The notes beneath the pieces are model-generated. The model had not been told where the DNA came from and did not search any database. It saw only the letters and a program-made list of their open reading frames with translations. Positions 42,301-52,499 of a DNA stretch of 64,000 nt are shown here, in pieces. The number at the start of each line of letters is the position of its first letter. Position 1 is the first letter of the stretch. The translations under genes were made by a program, and so were the position numbers. Source of the stretch: a virus; the IMG/VR virus record IMGVR_UViG_3300025316_000590, positions 1 through 64,000 of that record; one strand, written 5' to 3'.

Positions 42301-43751
42301 GTGGCCGGGAGGGCATGAACCTCCAGCAGGCCAAGAACGCCCTGAACCGTGCTGGGCTTAAAGTGCCGCCGGATCCAACTATTCGGGCAGAACTGCCCAT
42401 CGGAGCCCGCGGCCTCACACGCGGCGGGCGTGGGGCCGACATGCCCAACCTGACCGACGAGCAGAAGGCTATTCTGCGTGGCCGCATTGGGGGCACCGAC
42501 CCCGGCGTGGCTGGCCGCCAAGCCGCCGCAGCCGCTGAGTGGCAGAAGCAGCAGGCTGCCAAACCCGCCCCAGCAGCCAAAGCACCCGCCGCAGCCCCAG
42601 CCGCTCCGCCGGCCCAGAAGTATGCTGATCATAAGGATCGAGCCGACCGGGCCGATGCTGCCGAACGTGTTGTTCGAGATCGTATCATCAGAGGGGAACG
42701 TGGGGCGGGTGTGTATCGTGATCGTGCTGTGGCCTGCCTGGCAGCGGCAAAGATTCATGACGACGCGGCGGCAGCCGCCCGTGCGGAAGGGAAGAACACC
42801 GAAGAGTCGCAGCACGGCCATAGGGCCGATGAGCACGAGGTCAAGGCCGCGAAATACAACGACAAACTCGACGCGGCGAACAAGGTCACCGACCAGCACC
42901 CAGACGTCAAGAACGCTGTGAAGTCCATCGACGACGCGATGGCCGCGACGCGGAACCAGCCCGCTCAACCGGCACAGGTATCGATCACCCCCGCCGACAA
43001 GGTCAAGCGGGAAGGTGAACTAGCCAGCACCCCGGCCAAGAAGATCGGGGATATCCCCGGCGTGGATAAGTGGAACCACGTCAGCCAGACATTCCTAATC
43101 ACGGATCAGGACGGCAAGAAGCACGTGTTCAAGCCCGTCAACGGCGAGGCTGACTACTCGGGCGTGTGGTACGAAAGCTCGGGTTCAGGGCCTGGAGCCC
43201 GCCGCGAAGCCGCCGCGTACAGCATGGCCAAGTGCGTAGGCATGACCGACATCGTGCCGGTGACGGTTATGCGTAACCAGCCGAAAATTAAATCAGAAGG
43301 CGGGGAGACCGTGTCTGGTACTGGTAGTGCCCAGGACTTCTGCGACGGCTGTAAGACGGCACGCAAGTCGGCCAATGCCTGGGACGGGGAGAAGGATGCA
43401 GCCCGCTGTGCGGCGTTCGATTACGTCATGGGCCTGACCGACCGGCATCAGAACAACTGGCTGATTGACAAGGACGGAGCGGACGACGGCAAAATACACC
43501 TCATCGACCACGGCTACTCCCTGCCAGACGTCGATAAGTCCCTCGACGACCGCGGGTTCCTCGGACACGCCAGCCAAAACCGTACTCCGATCTCTGATGA
43601 GATCAAGTCGGCGTGGCGAGGCAAGTGGGGTGACATTGAGGTGGCCCTGAAGAAGCTGGACATCGGGCCGAAAGCCATCGAGAAGTGCAAGGCCCGCTAT
43701 GATAACCTCCTGCGTGCTAAAAACTTCCGAGAAATCAGCCTGCGGGCTTGA
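33366..43751 (+). CDS. Giant polyvalent cargo protein (about 3461 aa)
   Basis: The start chosen is the ATG at 33366, giving leader MIIDIPIFLGD plus signature; an in-frame TTG at 33339 is unlikely. Domains in order: signature 13, YWITTHGGHHVFI (about 262), two VKDxIxxxGGxW repeats (318-345, 382-408), a zinc metallopeptidase-like domain with HEIVHH (about 781), signatures 14-17 with two GFIRPDA modules, an ADP-ribosyltransferase-like domain (about 1475-1610: GWRVGSRDDKYGRGVFYAS, GYDAIIY), a segment opposite an antisense HNH gene (1662-1945), an inorganic-pyrophosphatase-like domain (about 1987-2142: GHYGYIYKIDG, DGDHMDIFVAPD), signature 18 and a third GFIRPDG module, cysteine-rich zinc modules (2419-2488, 2617-2634), signature 19, a HAD-like domain (IGIDFDGTLV about 2805), signature 20, an RWCGREGM module (about 2974) and a PI3/4-kinase-like domain (GLTDRHQNNW about 3359). 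This matches the polyvalent proteins described for phages. Whether it is one chain, cleaved, or started internally is open. Confidence 0.72.
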   Translation: MIIDIPIFLGDVEGHAFHGNQWTGNAKLAPDTGGGDGGMTEVEEGHDQTMRGEFWLQGSTAMSADGDIDDMNHEAYAIQQARSDLADSLGVDSDDDDADTIIEKYAEDHPDEADILRGSDYSTPEAKKLFEEIGLSPDTLSVAQGFGDSRLWAAAEHGWVRVAGNSVQTVGIDSSKMSEIADGLHDAYGEDVETQSFDVEVVTHDSARPGMVVNSHTYRDVPFQVLGEGNMRRFSEYRDAAFSLSGDTPKPTGDKNNRGESGYWITTHGGHHVFILEGGSGIDEDKLKAAAATLPSTPGFGTAQSRAASRAAGNVISGNTYRVKDLISHYGGQWDGKTKDWVMPNAESTKMMRDVMAGKYNASTASPAPRVSSPAAAPLVIHGATFGIKDVIKSAGGRWNPNGKNWLMPNQEAVEKVRDHVTKNSIKGVNMPDAAKEPAPAAKPEADAVEARQAVRVARANRDGKGTLSRDAENATDHSSRLDNVAMQKKTPESLTAALAATADAATKRRAAADAMIDHNNQIYRDHINWAETHEQRKASLEQELHHPEVAQAAAAEAALIAKPVAWKSHRAGGDVTARSETQQGFTVQSQRGEYSASPDEGYVGQLRGYRVYFKGSDGSQESLGTVSDMIGASGMVNKHLSKNKDHTLSLEVPIDIGRDASFFAPGVPVSYNGLVQHVRDPQVQKNADRIISGTTNKPLIQRRIESDSDLAHIFGGKIDLPTAQHAADITCDELNLLRLTVKFMVGDSGLTNDGFQRVGHYKNDTAQLWGAGQTIPVLLHEIVHHVMTHSPDCEPEDRHSPLFNSTYYRVVNAYLQAIGSTVCLSLDVPIELGDVAGHEFRGNQYTVGIAKDYFPKEMHPKGIGESFVHTTTVKAGSRAEAASKYWAEHGPSHLPRMIPEGRLPRKVSVHVSSSGFKPGMGSETGSGPSRLMPILVHGPGAPQPLERTFKTMKHAANELQAIRNDFASAAHDPIDQLKARVDAVGKWAAGQKNTKFIAKLLEEAHMLHDRLSGGSGKAGMRIQMNLDDSLELGDTVGHEFRGNQWTKHLLAKLPTTDDKSQSGFIRPDAQLVDVGHSDAFDDVKTHAAAALGEDGVYEDEPRAMNALAKAMHVGFIRHTGNGSFEIHKEPTDSQYQTIQDMAEDAVQRGYRARVQMYGAKNIPSGAADNAYVSANSDAEVRGISDRVRMYYQTGKQPYVSPLRLGDVAGHEFHGNQWTNHGLSKLPTTENQDDAGFIRPDAKLIDMGRSIGFKFDKNGRELKGGPLTHLKAAGSHSQLDVAFAHGFIRYYPEHQSFDIHKEPNDAQYERIAAMVHKHAAEDKVSNLELFDSKGESTYIEIEPETPDLAVSKIRSFYSGVKPYASPLRLGDVAGHEFHGNQWTEGAARLEVAAIKASKAREALDALITAKASPEAKEPLAAAWRKAQDEYADIHREVSNMPPQPPPPLGSLTGPDDGSRFDELRKNGLLVKNGRPTGTRDVGPVDIKGWRVGSRDDKYGRGVFYASDDQGAKAYASLHPGEEVKADDLHLTNVLLAGHQDDVSMKLFGKHYGDMMDGLAARNKSEVVGGQKFDVKLAKEAKKRGYDAIIYTAPAPPASGEIAVLGSKKRAAKLSLDVPLELALVTFDDIKDGGRNRVQRDLAQAAADTDTEASEAAKKAGTLLMSVRVEGIDQPVEFGYGQGMLHDVDCTSTQNDVALDVALSGVDAVNGNNHRVDASVSMTPSGSNLTGVNHGQPCVEACAVLTVPKVTDVIEVDIALPMRLATSQANVVHDGTKGEIERFELPGFVSSLSSLSASVTDTLKTRSASLQQNFIKTSHGKVVATPLAAFLTSTDGLGGAVSGTNRALVEQRRVVNEPTNIGGKLIREKHNLLVASTRSTDRKMNSVVDANGRRQGSNHCTPPSIVAGCDPASRGSLDLPIEIEQRSGIDGKSRVDSSNSSSYDDHTKTSLVGCGHAPGVSSTQGQLLCSSINTDADQDVRHQLAKAALETDLHSSPAQQQSGSYKKGRVTIAGLGIAIENPHMSTRCGIGANGPWSTVMKGGHYGYIYKIDGNWAPRSEADGDHMDIFVAPDIGNGPETDTVYVIDQTKVGSPGEFDEAKAMFGYPNADAAVKAYFDSYSPGWANVADMVQIPLGQFKAWVESGKTAEPAGLLKNGTAVTLSHDEDEEDDDDDTIVEPNVLGGHNYRKQDGRTASTRRNVFGGESQVGDGDFETRPGVGGTKHVSGHLKFSTDVPLELGDVEGHAFHGNQWTQSPLAKLPTTTDTKSAGFIRPDGKLVDLNRNKREGYLSHSNAAEGNLHQELARNGFIRWSPDGYKLDIRSEPTDEQYAAISDIIAKHHKPVDLEMGDQTGKADVGSWENGVAAVKKLKDWSSNGALSTAIAASLESIYAARDELALSDVSFKTFSPTQEKLPMGNYDYEYNHPLCKKHNYRHSRRGMGCPYCRDDGSQPWCSACGEGIPLGEVKQDEPHTHDVHKTCAGKHLTALEKLRPLMDYETQWEKAKMPETKPQQGGMLAMFSRDDRQAIRLSRRKKKKELVKFTEETAPLQARALLHSLAMRLIACRDAGWNRQQIYTELGRYYNSQVADIWDAAENQEVKRMVVQGEIAASLEKTVKCLDCDQDCDENGKCPKCGGAVNVFTGNAFGLSADVITAFRDLFDAYLKGDVVLGDLPGHTFHGNQYGGLPVYDKQPWGDAWQKRMARSGLDPTKVKTVLVKSSSGGRPHYSKMLAHPTEPRKAWVGEAGNVHEEVVPHHNVYHANSQGNVVLLGPKPDHELKFVEDGNVTASLDIPLELHMATGKRDETIGIDFDGTLVKRLDGPYNPAAHGDPIDERWDEVRAALDAGKQVVIFTARVANDPNSIARGAIEDLCMEELGQVLPITNEKTPNMIRIIDDRATGVTPDGTDMPSLAASLDIPLVLGDTPGHEFHGNQWTGGGGAAQGAANAVASGDAAMLVRMGQPHPAFTNFKQPMRKLLRWCGREGMNLQQAKNALNRAGLKVPPDPTIRAELPIGARGLTRGGRGADMPNLTDEQKAILRGRIGGTDPGVAGRQAAAAAEWQKQQAAKPAPAAKAPAAAPAAPPAQKYADHKDRADRADAAERVVRDRIIRGERGAGVYRDRAVACLAAAKIHDDAAAAARAEGKNTEESQHGHRADEHEVKAAKYNDKLDAANKVTDQHPDVKNAVKSIDDAMAATRNQPAQPAQVSITPADKVKREGELASTPAKKIGDIPGVDKWNHVSQTFLITDQDGKKHVFKPVNGEADYSGVWYESSGSGPGARREAAAYSMAKCVGMTDIVPVTVMRNQPKIKSEGGETVSGTGSAQDFCDGCKTARKSANAWDGEKDAARCAAFDYVMGLTDRHQNNWLIDKDGADDGKIHLIDHGYSLPDVDKSLDDRGFLGHASQNRTPISDEIKSAWRGKWGDIEVALKKLDIGPKAIEKCKARYDNLLRAKNFREISLRA
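33390..33428 (+). repeat. GHxFxGNQ signature copy 13
   Basis: Encodes LGDVEGHAFHGNQ near the N-terminus, followed by WTGN and KLAPDTGGG. Confidence 0.9.
35862..35900 (+). repeat. GHxFxGNQ signature copy 14
   Basis: Encodes LGDVAGHEFRGNQ, preceded by SLDVPIE, just after the metallopeptidase-like domain. Confidence 0.9.
36462..36500 (+). repeat. GHxFxGNQ signature copy 15
   Basis: Encodes LGDTVGHEFRGNQ, followed by WT and a GFIRPDA module. Confidence 0.9.
36978..37016 (+). repeat. GHxFxGNQ signature copy 16
   Basis: Encodes LGDVAGHEFHGNQ, followed by WT and a GFIRPDA module. Confidence 0.9.
37470..37508 (+). repeat. GHxFxGNQ signature copy 17
   Basis: Encodes LGDVAGHEFHGNQ, preceded by ASPLR exactly as in copy 16 (VSPLR), and leads into the ADP-ribosyltransferase-like domain. 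Confidence 0.9.
38349..39200 (-). CDS. HNH homing endonuclease, antisense inside the giant gene
   Basis: A 283-residue protein with its own ribosome site: on the minus strand AAGGAGG stands 7 bases before the ATG. It has zinc-finger-like CKRCGDDFPVGSF and CHGC (about 119-150), then LWNSQNGTCFYTGLPM and SVDRIDSAKGYVKGNIVLC, the HNH metal-binding pattern of phage homing endonucleases, ending in helices. Its codons are exactly in register with the codons of the giant plus-strand frame, and it uses no TTA, CTA or TCA codon, which leaves that frame open across the whole gene. It is inserted at the start of the pyrophosphatase-like domain. Confidence 0.85.
   Translation of the reverse strand: MVIIRRRIATVHSGFPVDSRPLFDLYRQIKTATGRRVTTRYDGWRRTVVRALSPTVGIDYTIHFPIGTSGRCDQKIMFFTDKFASDVRRFIDDSTLFNQRSIRARNRTAEAIRTGQKRCKRCGDDFPVGSFNKVLLKTGRTSFEGVCHGCRKRAKAAYKTRKFKSLDFALRTVMDNVRLRCRQTHRKCNIDFDYIRDLWNSQNGTCFYTGLPMIYARKVGTRRRHGHRRINPMIVSVDRIDSAKGYVKGNIVLCAGAINIMKHALPISEFYRLVDALYTHRHQ
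39230..39259. repeat. Perfect 8-bp hairpin upstream of the HNH gene
   Basis: TGCCCCTG and CAGGGGCA with a 14-base loop, 30 bases from the HNH start. It lies in the leader of the minus-strand HNH message and inside the plus-strand giant frame; it may insulate or regulate the HNH gene. Confidence 0.5.
40077..40115 (+). repeat. GHxFxGNQ signature copy 18
   Basis: Encodes LGDVEGHAFHGNQ, preceded by STDVPLE, followed by WT and a GFIRPDG module. Confidence 0.9.
40594..40610 (+). promoter_or_regulatory. Internal ribosome site and start codon
   Basis: AGGAG, a 9-base spacer and an in-frame ATG (Met 2415) at the beginning of a cysteine-rich zinc module. Relic or working internal start. Confidence 0.45.
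41370..41408 (+). repeat. GHxFxGNQ signature copy 19
   Basis: Encodes LGDLPGHTFHGNQ, followed by YGG. Confidence 0.9.
42123..42161 (+). repeat. GHxFxGNQ signature copy 20
   Basis: Encodes LGDTPGHEFHGNQ, preceded by SLDIPLV, followed by WTGGGG, leading into the RWCG-kinase unit. Confidence 0.9.
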
Positions 43752-43762
43752 AAGGACAAATC

Positions 43763-44047
43763 ATGATCATTGTTGAAATTTACGAGGCAGCCAGCGGCGA
43801 GTGGAGTAAGGTCGGCGACGTGACATTCGATGGTGGAGTTCTGTCCGCTACGGATGATGGTGTACGCCTAATCAATGAGCCTCTGCAATGCCTCGACGAC
43901 AGCGGCAGGTACGATATCGATCCCAAGGCTGATCCCGAGAAGTTCATCCGAACCCTACCGAAGGTGATCACGGGATCGTACTACCGGGCCGTCATGACTC
44001 GGAATGACAGCCCGGCGACGCTGGAAGTTCCCGTGCGTATTGGCTAG
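43763..44047 (+). CDS. Small partner protein of the kinase-like gene, copy B
   Basis: A 94-residue protein from the ATG at 43763 (AAAGGA upstream; an in-frame TTG at 43748 is less likely), 11 bases after the giant gene. Paralogue of the protein at 24633: shared VGD/VGR strand, GGVLSAT/DGVIQAS, INEPLQ/AKEPIE, DPKADPEKF/DPVGDPEAF and GSYYRA/GTYFFA. Since both follow a kinase-like domain, the pair has been duplicated as a unit. Confidence 0.62.
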   Translation: MIIVEIYEAASGEWSKVGDVTFDGGVLSATDDGVRLINEPLQCLDDSGRYDIDPKADPEKFIRTLPKVITGSYYRAVMTRNDSPATLEVPVRIG

Positions 44048-44186
44048 GATGTGTCTGGTGACGGTTGAACCTTCACCTGTTTCCCATCAAGGTCAATATC
44101 ATGTTGTAGATGCAGATCTCCTCCCGTTCTCCGCGTTTCGACGTGTCTGAATCAACGTAACGCATCAAATACCAAGGAGAACGAAC

Positions 44187-44672
44187 ATGTTATCGAGATA
44201 CACCCGCGCGAAGTACCGCGTGAAAATCAAATCCCTGGCCGAGGAAGCCAGAATCATCCGTGCTGAAGAGGCTCGTGCCCTTCGGCCCTTCCGTCTGAGC
44301 CGCCTTCAACGCCGCGTTATGAGAACCGGCATTGTCGATTTCGCCCTTCCCAAGGCGAAGGTCGAGGCTCTCACCGCCGAGATTGCCAAGACCGGCGACA
44401 ACCGCATCATGACCGCCACGGGCCTGCGGCTGCACCGCATCGGCATCCTCCGCGACGAGGCCCGAGCCACTCAGCTTGCCTATGCTTTCGCCCGCGGCGT
44501 GCCCTACGGGGTTTGCGAGAAGACCAGTAAGCGGTTGGACGTCAAACGCGTGTTTGAGATCGTGCGGTCGATGGTCGGCTACGGCGATCACCTCAAGGTC
44601 GAGATCACGCCGGCCAGCATCACGGACTGGGCCGTAACCACGGATCCCGTCCTGCATGAACAGACGGCATGA
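44187..44672 (+). CDS. Hypothetical basic protein
   Basis: A 161-residue protein with AAGGAG before the ATG. Rich in Arg and Ala and mainly helical (KSLAEEARIIRAEEARALRPF), with a C-terminal alpha/beta part. It stands alone after a 139-base gap in which I see nothing. No family recognised; basic charge is compatible with nucleic-acid binding. Confidence 0.6.
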   Translation: MLSRYTRAKYRVKIKSLAEEARIIRAEEARALRPFRLSRLQRRVMRTGIVDFALPKAKVEALTAEIAKTGDNRIMTATGLRLHRIGILRDEARATQLAYAFARGVPYGVCEKTSKRLDVKRVFEIVRSMVGYGDHLKVEITPASITDWAVTTDPVLHEQTA

Positions 44673-44688
44673 TCCGTCGCCAGATAAC

Positions 44689-44763
44689 GGGGGCGTGGGC
44701 TAATTGGTAAGTCACCAGCATTCTAAAGCTGTCGAGATGATGGTTCGATTCCGTCCGTCCTTA
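44689..44763 (+). tRNA. tRNA-like sequence with an 8-base anticodon loop
   Basis: Folds as a cloverleaf: acceptor GGGGGCG with CGTCCTT (three G-T pairs), D arm GGC-TAATTGGTAA-GTC with the GG of the D loop, and T arm GATGG-TTCGATT-CCGTC. The anticodon stem is CAGC/GCTG (only four good pairs) and leaves an 8-base loop ATTCTAAA, so the anticodon could be TCT (Arg) or CTA (an amber suppressor). No CCA is encoded. It may be a functional but unusual tRNA or a decayed one. Confidence 0.6.
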
Positions 44764-44795
44764 TGTTATACTGTGTCTAGTGAATCGGAGACGAT

Positions 44796-44972
44796 ATGCT
44801 ATCCCCAATTTACCTAGCGTTGGTGATTTCGATACTGAAGGCCCGTGCATGCCGGGTCGAGCTAGGTTGCACGCTCTATGACGAATGCCGCGTCTGCGGG
44901 GTCGGCACCCGCGTAGCCCACATGAGGCCGCGACAGCGGCCCGGAGGTTACGGCCATACCACGCCCGCGTGA
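44796..44972 (+). CDS. Small CxxC protein (58 aa)
   Basis: Starts at an ATG with CGGAG upstream, shortly after the tRNA-like sequence. A hydrophobic N-terminus (LSPIYLALVISILKA) is followed by CTLYDECRVCG, a likely metal or disulfide cluster, and an Arg/Gly/Pro tail. The stop lies inside a strong terminator stem, a typical end-of-operon arrangement. Confidence 0.5.
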   Translation: MLSPIYLALVISILKARACRVELGCTLYDECRVCGVGTRVAHMRPRQRPGGYGHTTPA

Positions 44973-44984
44973 GGCGGGCGTTTT
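44962..44984 (+). terminator. Rho-independent terminator
   Basis: Perfect 7-bp GC stem CGCCCGC/GCGGGCG with a 5-base loop, followed by TTTT. It ends the small-gene run after the giant gene. Confidence 0.85.
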
Positions 44985-45023
44985 GTTCGATACCTAAAGC
45001 TCACGTACTGAGCGCACACTTAT

Positions 45024-45059
45024 AGCCCGCTGATCGCCGAACGCCACGGCCAGCGGGCT
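45024..45059. repeat. 9-bp inverted repeat
   Basis: AGCCCGCTG and CAGCGGGCT separated by 18 bases. There is no T-run after it, so it is probably not a simple terminator. Confidence 0.5.
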
Positions 45060-45334
45060 TGAATTGTTTCTGGGCCTGGCAGATAGCATTGCTGGCTGAA
45101 ACAGGAAGCGAACAGTCAGCGAACGGGCAGCGACGCAAACAATCGTAGAATATCGAAGAATTGTTCAAATCGGCGCAAAACTCGGGTTATTTACGAGCAA
45201 ATTGCGTCGTCATAAATCCTAACGGTGTATAGACTTACAACAGCGGCATTAGAGGGGTAAACGCGGTAAGGCAGGGCTTTCTGACTGCGTAAGGAAATGG
45301 TGCCCGCATGGTGCCGGGATTGTGCGAACGGGTC

Positions 45335-45367
45335 GAGATCTTACCGAGATCTTACCGCGGTCTTACC
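45335..45367 (+). repeat. 11-bp tandem repeats
   Basis: Two exact copies of GAGATCTTACC and a third GCGGTCTTACC, followed by a partial AAGATC. The iteron-like layout suggests a protein-binding array. Confidence 0.8.
45349..45359 (-). promoter_or_regulatory. CGCGGTAAGAT motif, copy 2
   Basis: Reverse-strand match of 11 bases to 31462-31472, embedded in the tandem repeats. Confidence 0.35.
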
Positions 45368-45498
45368 AAGATCGGATACGGCAGTGTCTGGTGACGTGTC
45401 GGGCGACCTCCGCCCGGCTTCTTTACGGGTTACAATATCATACGGTCGGTAACCGAGCTTGCACTCGAAGCCGCCGATCTCTACGATGAACATCTAAT

Positions 45499-45587
45499 TG
45501 GTTGGAAGGCGACGCATATAACCCGCCGCTGTGGTTTCAGGAGGATCCCCTTCCAACCATAGGCTACCTCAAGCACCCAGCGGCGGG
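45499..45587 (+). repeat. Interleaved inverted repeats (potential pseudoknot)
   Basis: TGGTTGGAAGG (45499-45509) is the perfect reverse complement of 45549-45559, and CCCGCCGCTG (45522-45531) is the perfect reverse complement of 45578-45587. The order A-B-A'-B' allows both helices together only as an H-type pseudoknot. It lies 67 bases before the next gene. Confidence 0.75.
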
Positions 45588-45653
45588 CCTTAACTTTGCG
45601 TATGATACTAAATCCACCTTGCTCGTTCAATCAGCACCTGTTAGGATGTTAGT

Positions 45654-46052
45654 ATGTTTGGTTTTACCACTGATCTCAGTGACGCGAGCATCAAGAAGAT
45701 CGCCCAGGCGACCGCTCAGGCGGTAGCCGCGGCCATCTTGCCCGTGTTGCGTACCATCTATCAACAGGAGAAATACGAAATGGCATCCCTTGCCGACCTC
45801 AAGACCGAAACCGATGCCCTGACCGCCAAGGTTACCGGCCTCACTGCGGTCACACAGTCCGTCGAGACGTTGCTCACCGGCGTTGTGGCCCAGAACAAGG
45901 CCCTGGCCGATCAGCTCGCTGCAGCAATTGCCGCCAATGATCCTGTCGCTATCCAGGCCGCATCCGACGCCCTTACGGCGGCGAACGCGAACCTCGATGC
46001 GAACATCGCCAGCCTGACCGCTGCGGTGACGGCGAACACTCCCGCCGCCTGA
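45654..46052 (+). CDS. Coiled-coil protein with possible second start
   Basis: A 132-residue protein from the ATG at 45654 (TAGGA upstream). From residue 43 a second in-frame ATG (45780) has AGGAG at good distance and begins MASLADLKTETDALTAKV, a regular Ala/Leu/Thr heptad coiled coil to the C-terminus. The short form may be the main product. Such coiled coils occur in phage tail-fibre or scaffold parts; a precise role is not evident. Confidence 0.6.
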   Translation: MFGFTTDLSDASIKKIAQATAQAVAAAILPVLRTIYQQEKYEMASLADLKTETDALTAKVTGLTAVTQSVETLLTGVVAQNKALADQLAAAIAANDPVAIQAASDALTAANANLDANIASLTAAVTANTPAA

Positions 46053-46161
46053 TCACTTTTCGCGGCCTGGAATGATAGGCTGACGGCATTATCCATTGAG
46101 CTTTTTGCTACAGGCCGTTAGACTAGGAGCATCACCATACTCCAACTAATGGTCTGTACCA

Positions 46162-50841
<4,680 letters not shown>

Positions 50842-50881
50842 GTATCGAGAACCGCCCGTAAACAAGGAGATTTAACCCACT

Positions 50882-51232
<351 letters not shown>

Positions 51233-51262
51233 TTAGCCCGTGCGAAAGGGTTGAAACTTCGC

Positions 51263-51868
51263 ATGGACGCCGACTACACAATCGTAATCCCTACGTTCCG
51301 CAGCCGTGAAGACCTCCGAGACCTTCTCGATGAAATCACGGCTGCGGAACCATCTATTGGTGATCGCCTGATCGTGACGGGACGGCAGGGATCGCCCGCG
51401 TTCAACCGGAACGTTGGTCTGGACGCCGCCGCCACACCCGTGGTCGTCATGGTTGATGACGACATTCATCGTTTCCCGCAGTTCTTCGCCCGCGACTTAG
51501 TTTCTACACTACGCTCGGATTCACAGCACGTTGTGGTAACTGCTAAGTTGCTGAATGCCAACGGCAAAATGTTCATGGGTGGATGCTTCCCCAATCGCGA
51601 GACGGGCATCGACCAATCGGCTGTTCGATGGGCTCCGTCAGCATGCATAGCCATTTACCGGGCTGCGGCACGATTCGACGAGACGTTCCCATGTTACGAG
51701 GACGTTGATTACTGCATGCAGTTGATCGGACTTAAACGCGACGCTAAGTTCGTGGTGAATAACGCGGTTCAGGTCTTGCATCTCAACGAGGAGAAGTGGC
51801 GGCATGATCTCAACTCGGTAATAGGTAAATGTCGATTCAAAGATAAGTGGGGACATGATATACCATGA
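51263..51868 (+). CDS. Family 2-like glycosyltransferase
   Basis: A 201-residue GT-A fold protein; the ATG at 51263 was chosen over an in-frame TTG at 51251. It has DYTIVIPTFRSREDLRDLL at the N-terminus and the metal-binding VVVMVDDDIHRFP near residue 70. A later YEDVDYCMQLI resembles the acceptor-side ED motif of GT2 enzymes. Shorter than the usual 250-300 residues. It opens the gap-free operon, so it probably adds a sugar from that pathway. Confidence 0.7.
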   Translation: MDADYTIVIPTFRSREDLRDLLDEITAAEPSIGDRLIVTGRQGSPAFNRNVGLDAAATPVVVMVDDDIHRFPQFFARDLVSTLRSDSQHVVVTAKLLNANGKMFMGGCFPNRETGIDQSAVRWAPSACIAIYRAAARFDETFPCYEDVDYCMQLIGLKRDAKFVVNNAVQVLHLNEEKWRHDLNSVIGKCRFKDKWGHDIP

Positions 51869-52497
51869 TAAATCACAACGTCGAAATTACTGTCATGGAG
51901 GTAAGGACATTTCTCAGCGGTATCGCCGCACCTCGTATTCTTGAGGTGGGTGCTCACGACGGCGAGTCGACTGAGAAGTTCTTTACTGAGATTGCGAACT
52001 GCTCCGTGGTGGCTTACGAGCCGGATCCGCGACCCGCGGCCCGGTTTATTCAACGCGTAGGAAGCCATCCGCGGCTGGTGTTTCGGCAGGTAGCCGTGGG
52101 AGCGGAGGTTGGTTCGGTGAACTGGTACGCCAGCCACGGGAAAGTGCCTGGTCACGGGGATGACTGGGATTACTCCAGCTCAATCCGCCGGCCAACCGAG
52201 CACCTGAATCGTTCGCGGGAAATATCGTTTTCCGTTGATCAGTCTGTGCCGTGCGTGAGACTCGACGATGAGGGATTTGATGGTTTTGACTTTGCGTGGA
52301 TAGACGCTCAGGGTGCTCAGCGTGACGTCATCATGGGAGGTCGACGAACGTTGGACGCTACAACGTACATCTACATTGAACTTCACGATACGCCGCTTTA
52401 CGATGGTGAACCGACGTTCGATGAGCTTCACGCATTACTACACAATCACATGGCTGTTCATAAGTACGGAGAGAACGTACTGTTCAAAAAGGCGTAG
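51865..52497 (+). CDS. FkbM-family methyltransferase
   Basis: A 210-residue protein overlapping the preceding gene by ATGA. ILEVGAHDGESTEKFF is the glycine loop with the HDG signature of FkbM-type sugar O-methyltransferases; VVAYEPDPRPAARF is the AdoMet-binding acidic strand, and DFAWIDAQGAQRDVIMGG matches the conserved late motif (usually DVEGxE). Likely methylates a hydroxyl of the glycan built by this operon. Confidence 0.75.
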   Translation: MINHNVEITVMEVRTFLSGIAAPRILEVGAHDGESTEKFFTEIANCSVVAYEPDPRPAARFIQRVGSHPRLVFRQVAVGAEVGSVNWYASHGKVPGHGDDWDYSSSIRRPTEHLNRSREISFSVDQSVPCVRLDDEGFDGFDFAWIDAQGAQRDVIMGGRRTLDATTYIYIELHDTPLYDGEPTFDELHALLHNHMAVHKYGENVLFKKA

Positions 52498-52499
52498 TT

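Larger units (their letters stand above)
44985..45653. other. Non-coding structured region
   Basis: About 670 bases with no convincing gene. It contains a hairpin (45024-45059), CGCGGTAAG near 45262, 11-bp tandem repeats (45335-45367) and two interleaved inverted repeats (45499-45587). It lies between a terminator and the scaffold/protease operon, so a promoter for that operon is expected here, and a replication or packaging role is possible. Confidence 0.6.

Noticed and set aside
46063-46118. Terminator before the protease operon (CGGCCTG...CAGGCCG)
   Set aside because: The loop is over 40 bases and there is no T-run after the stem.
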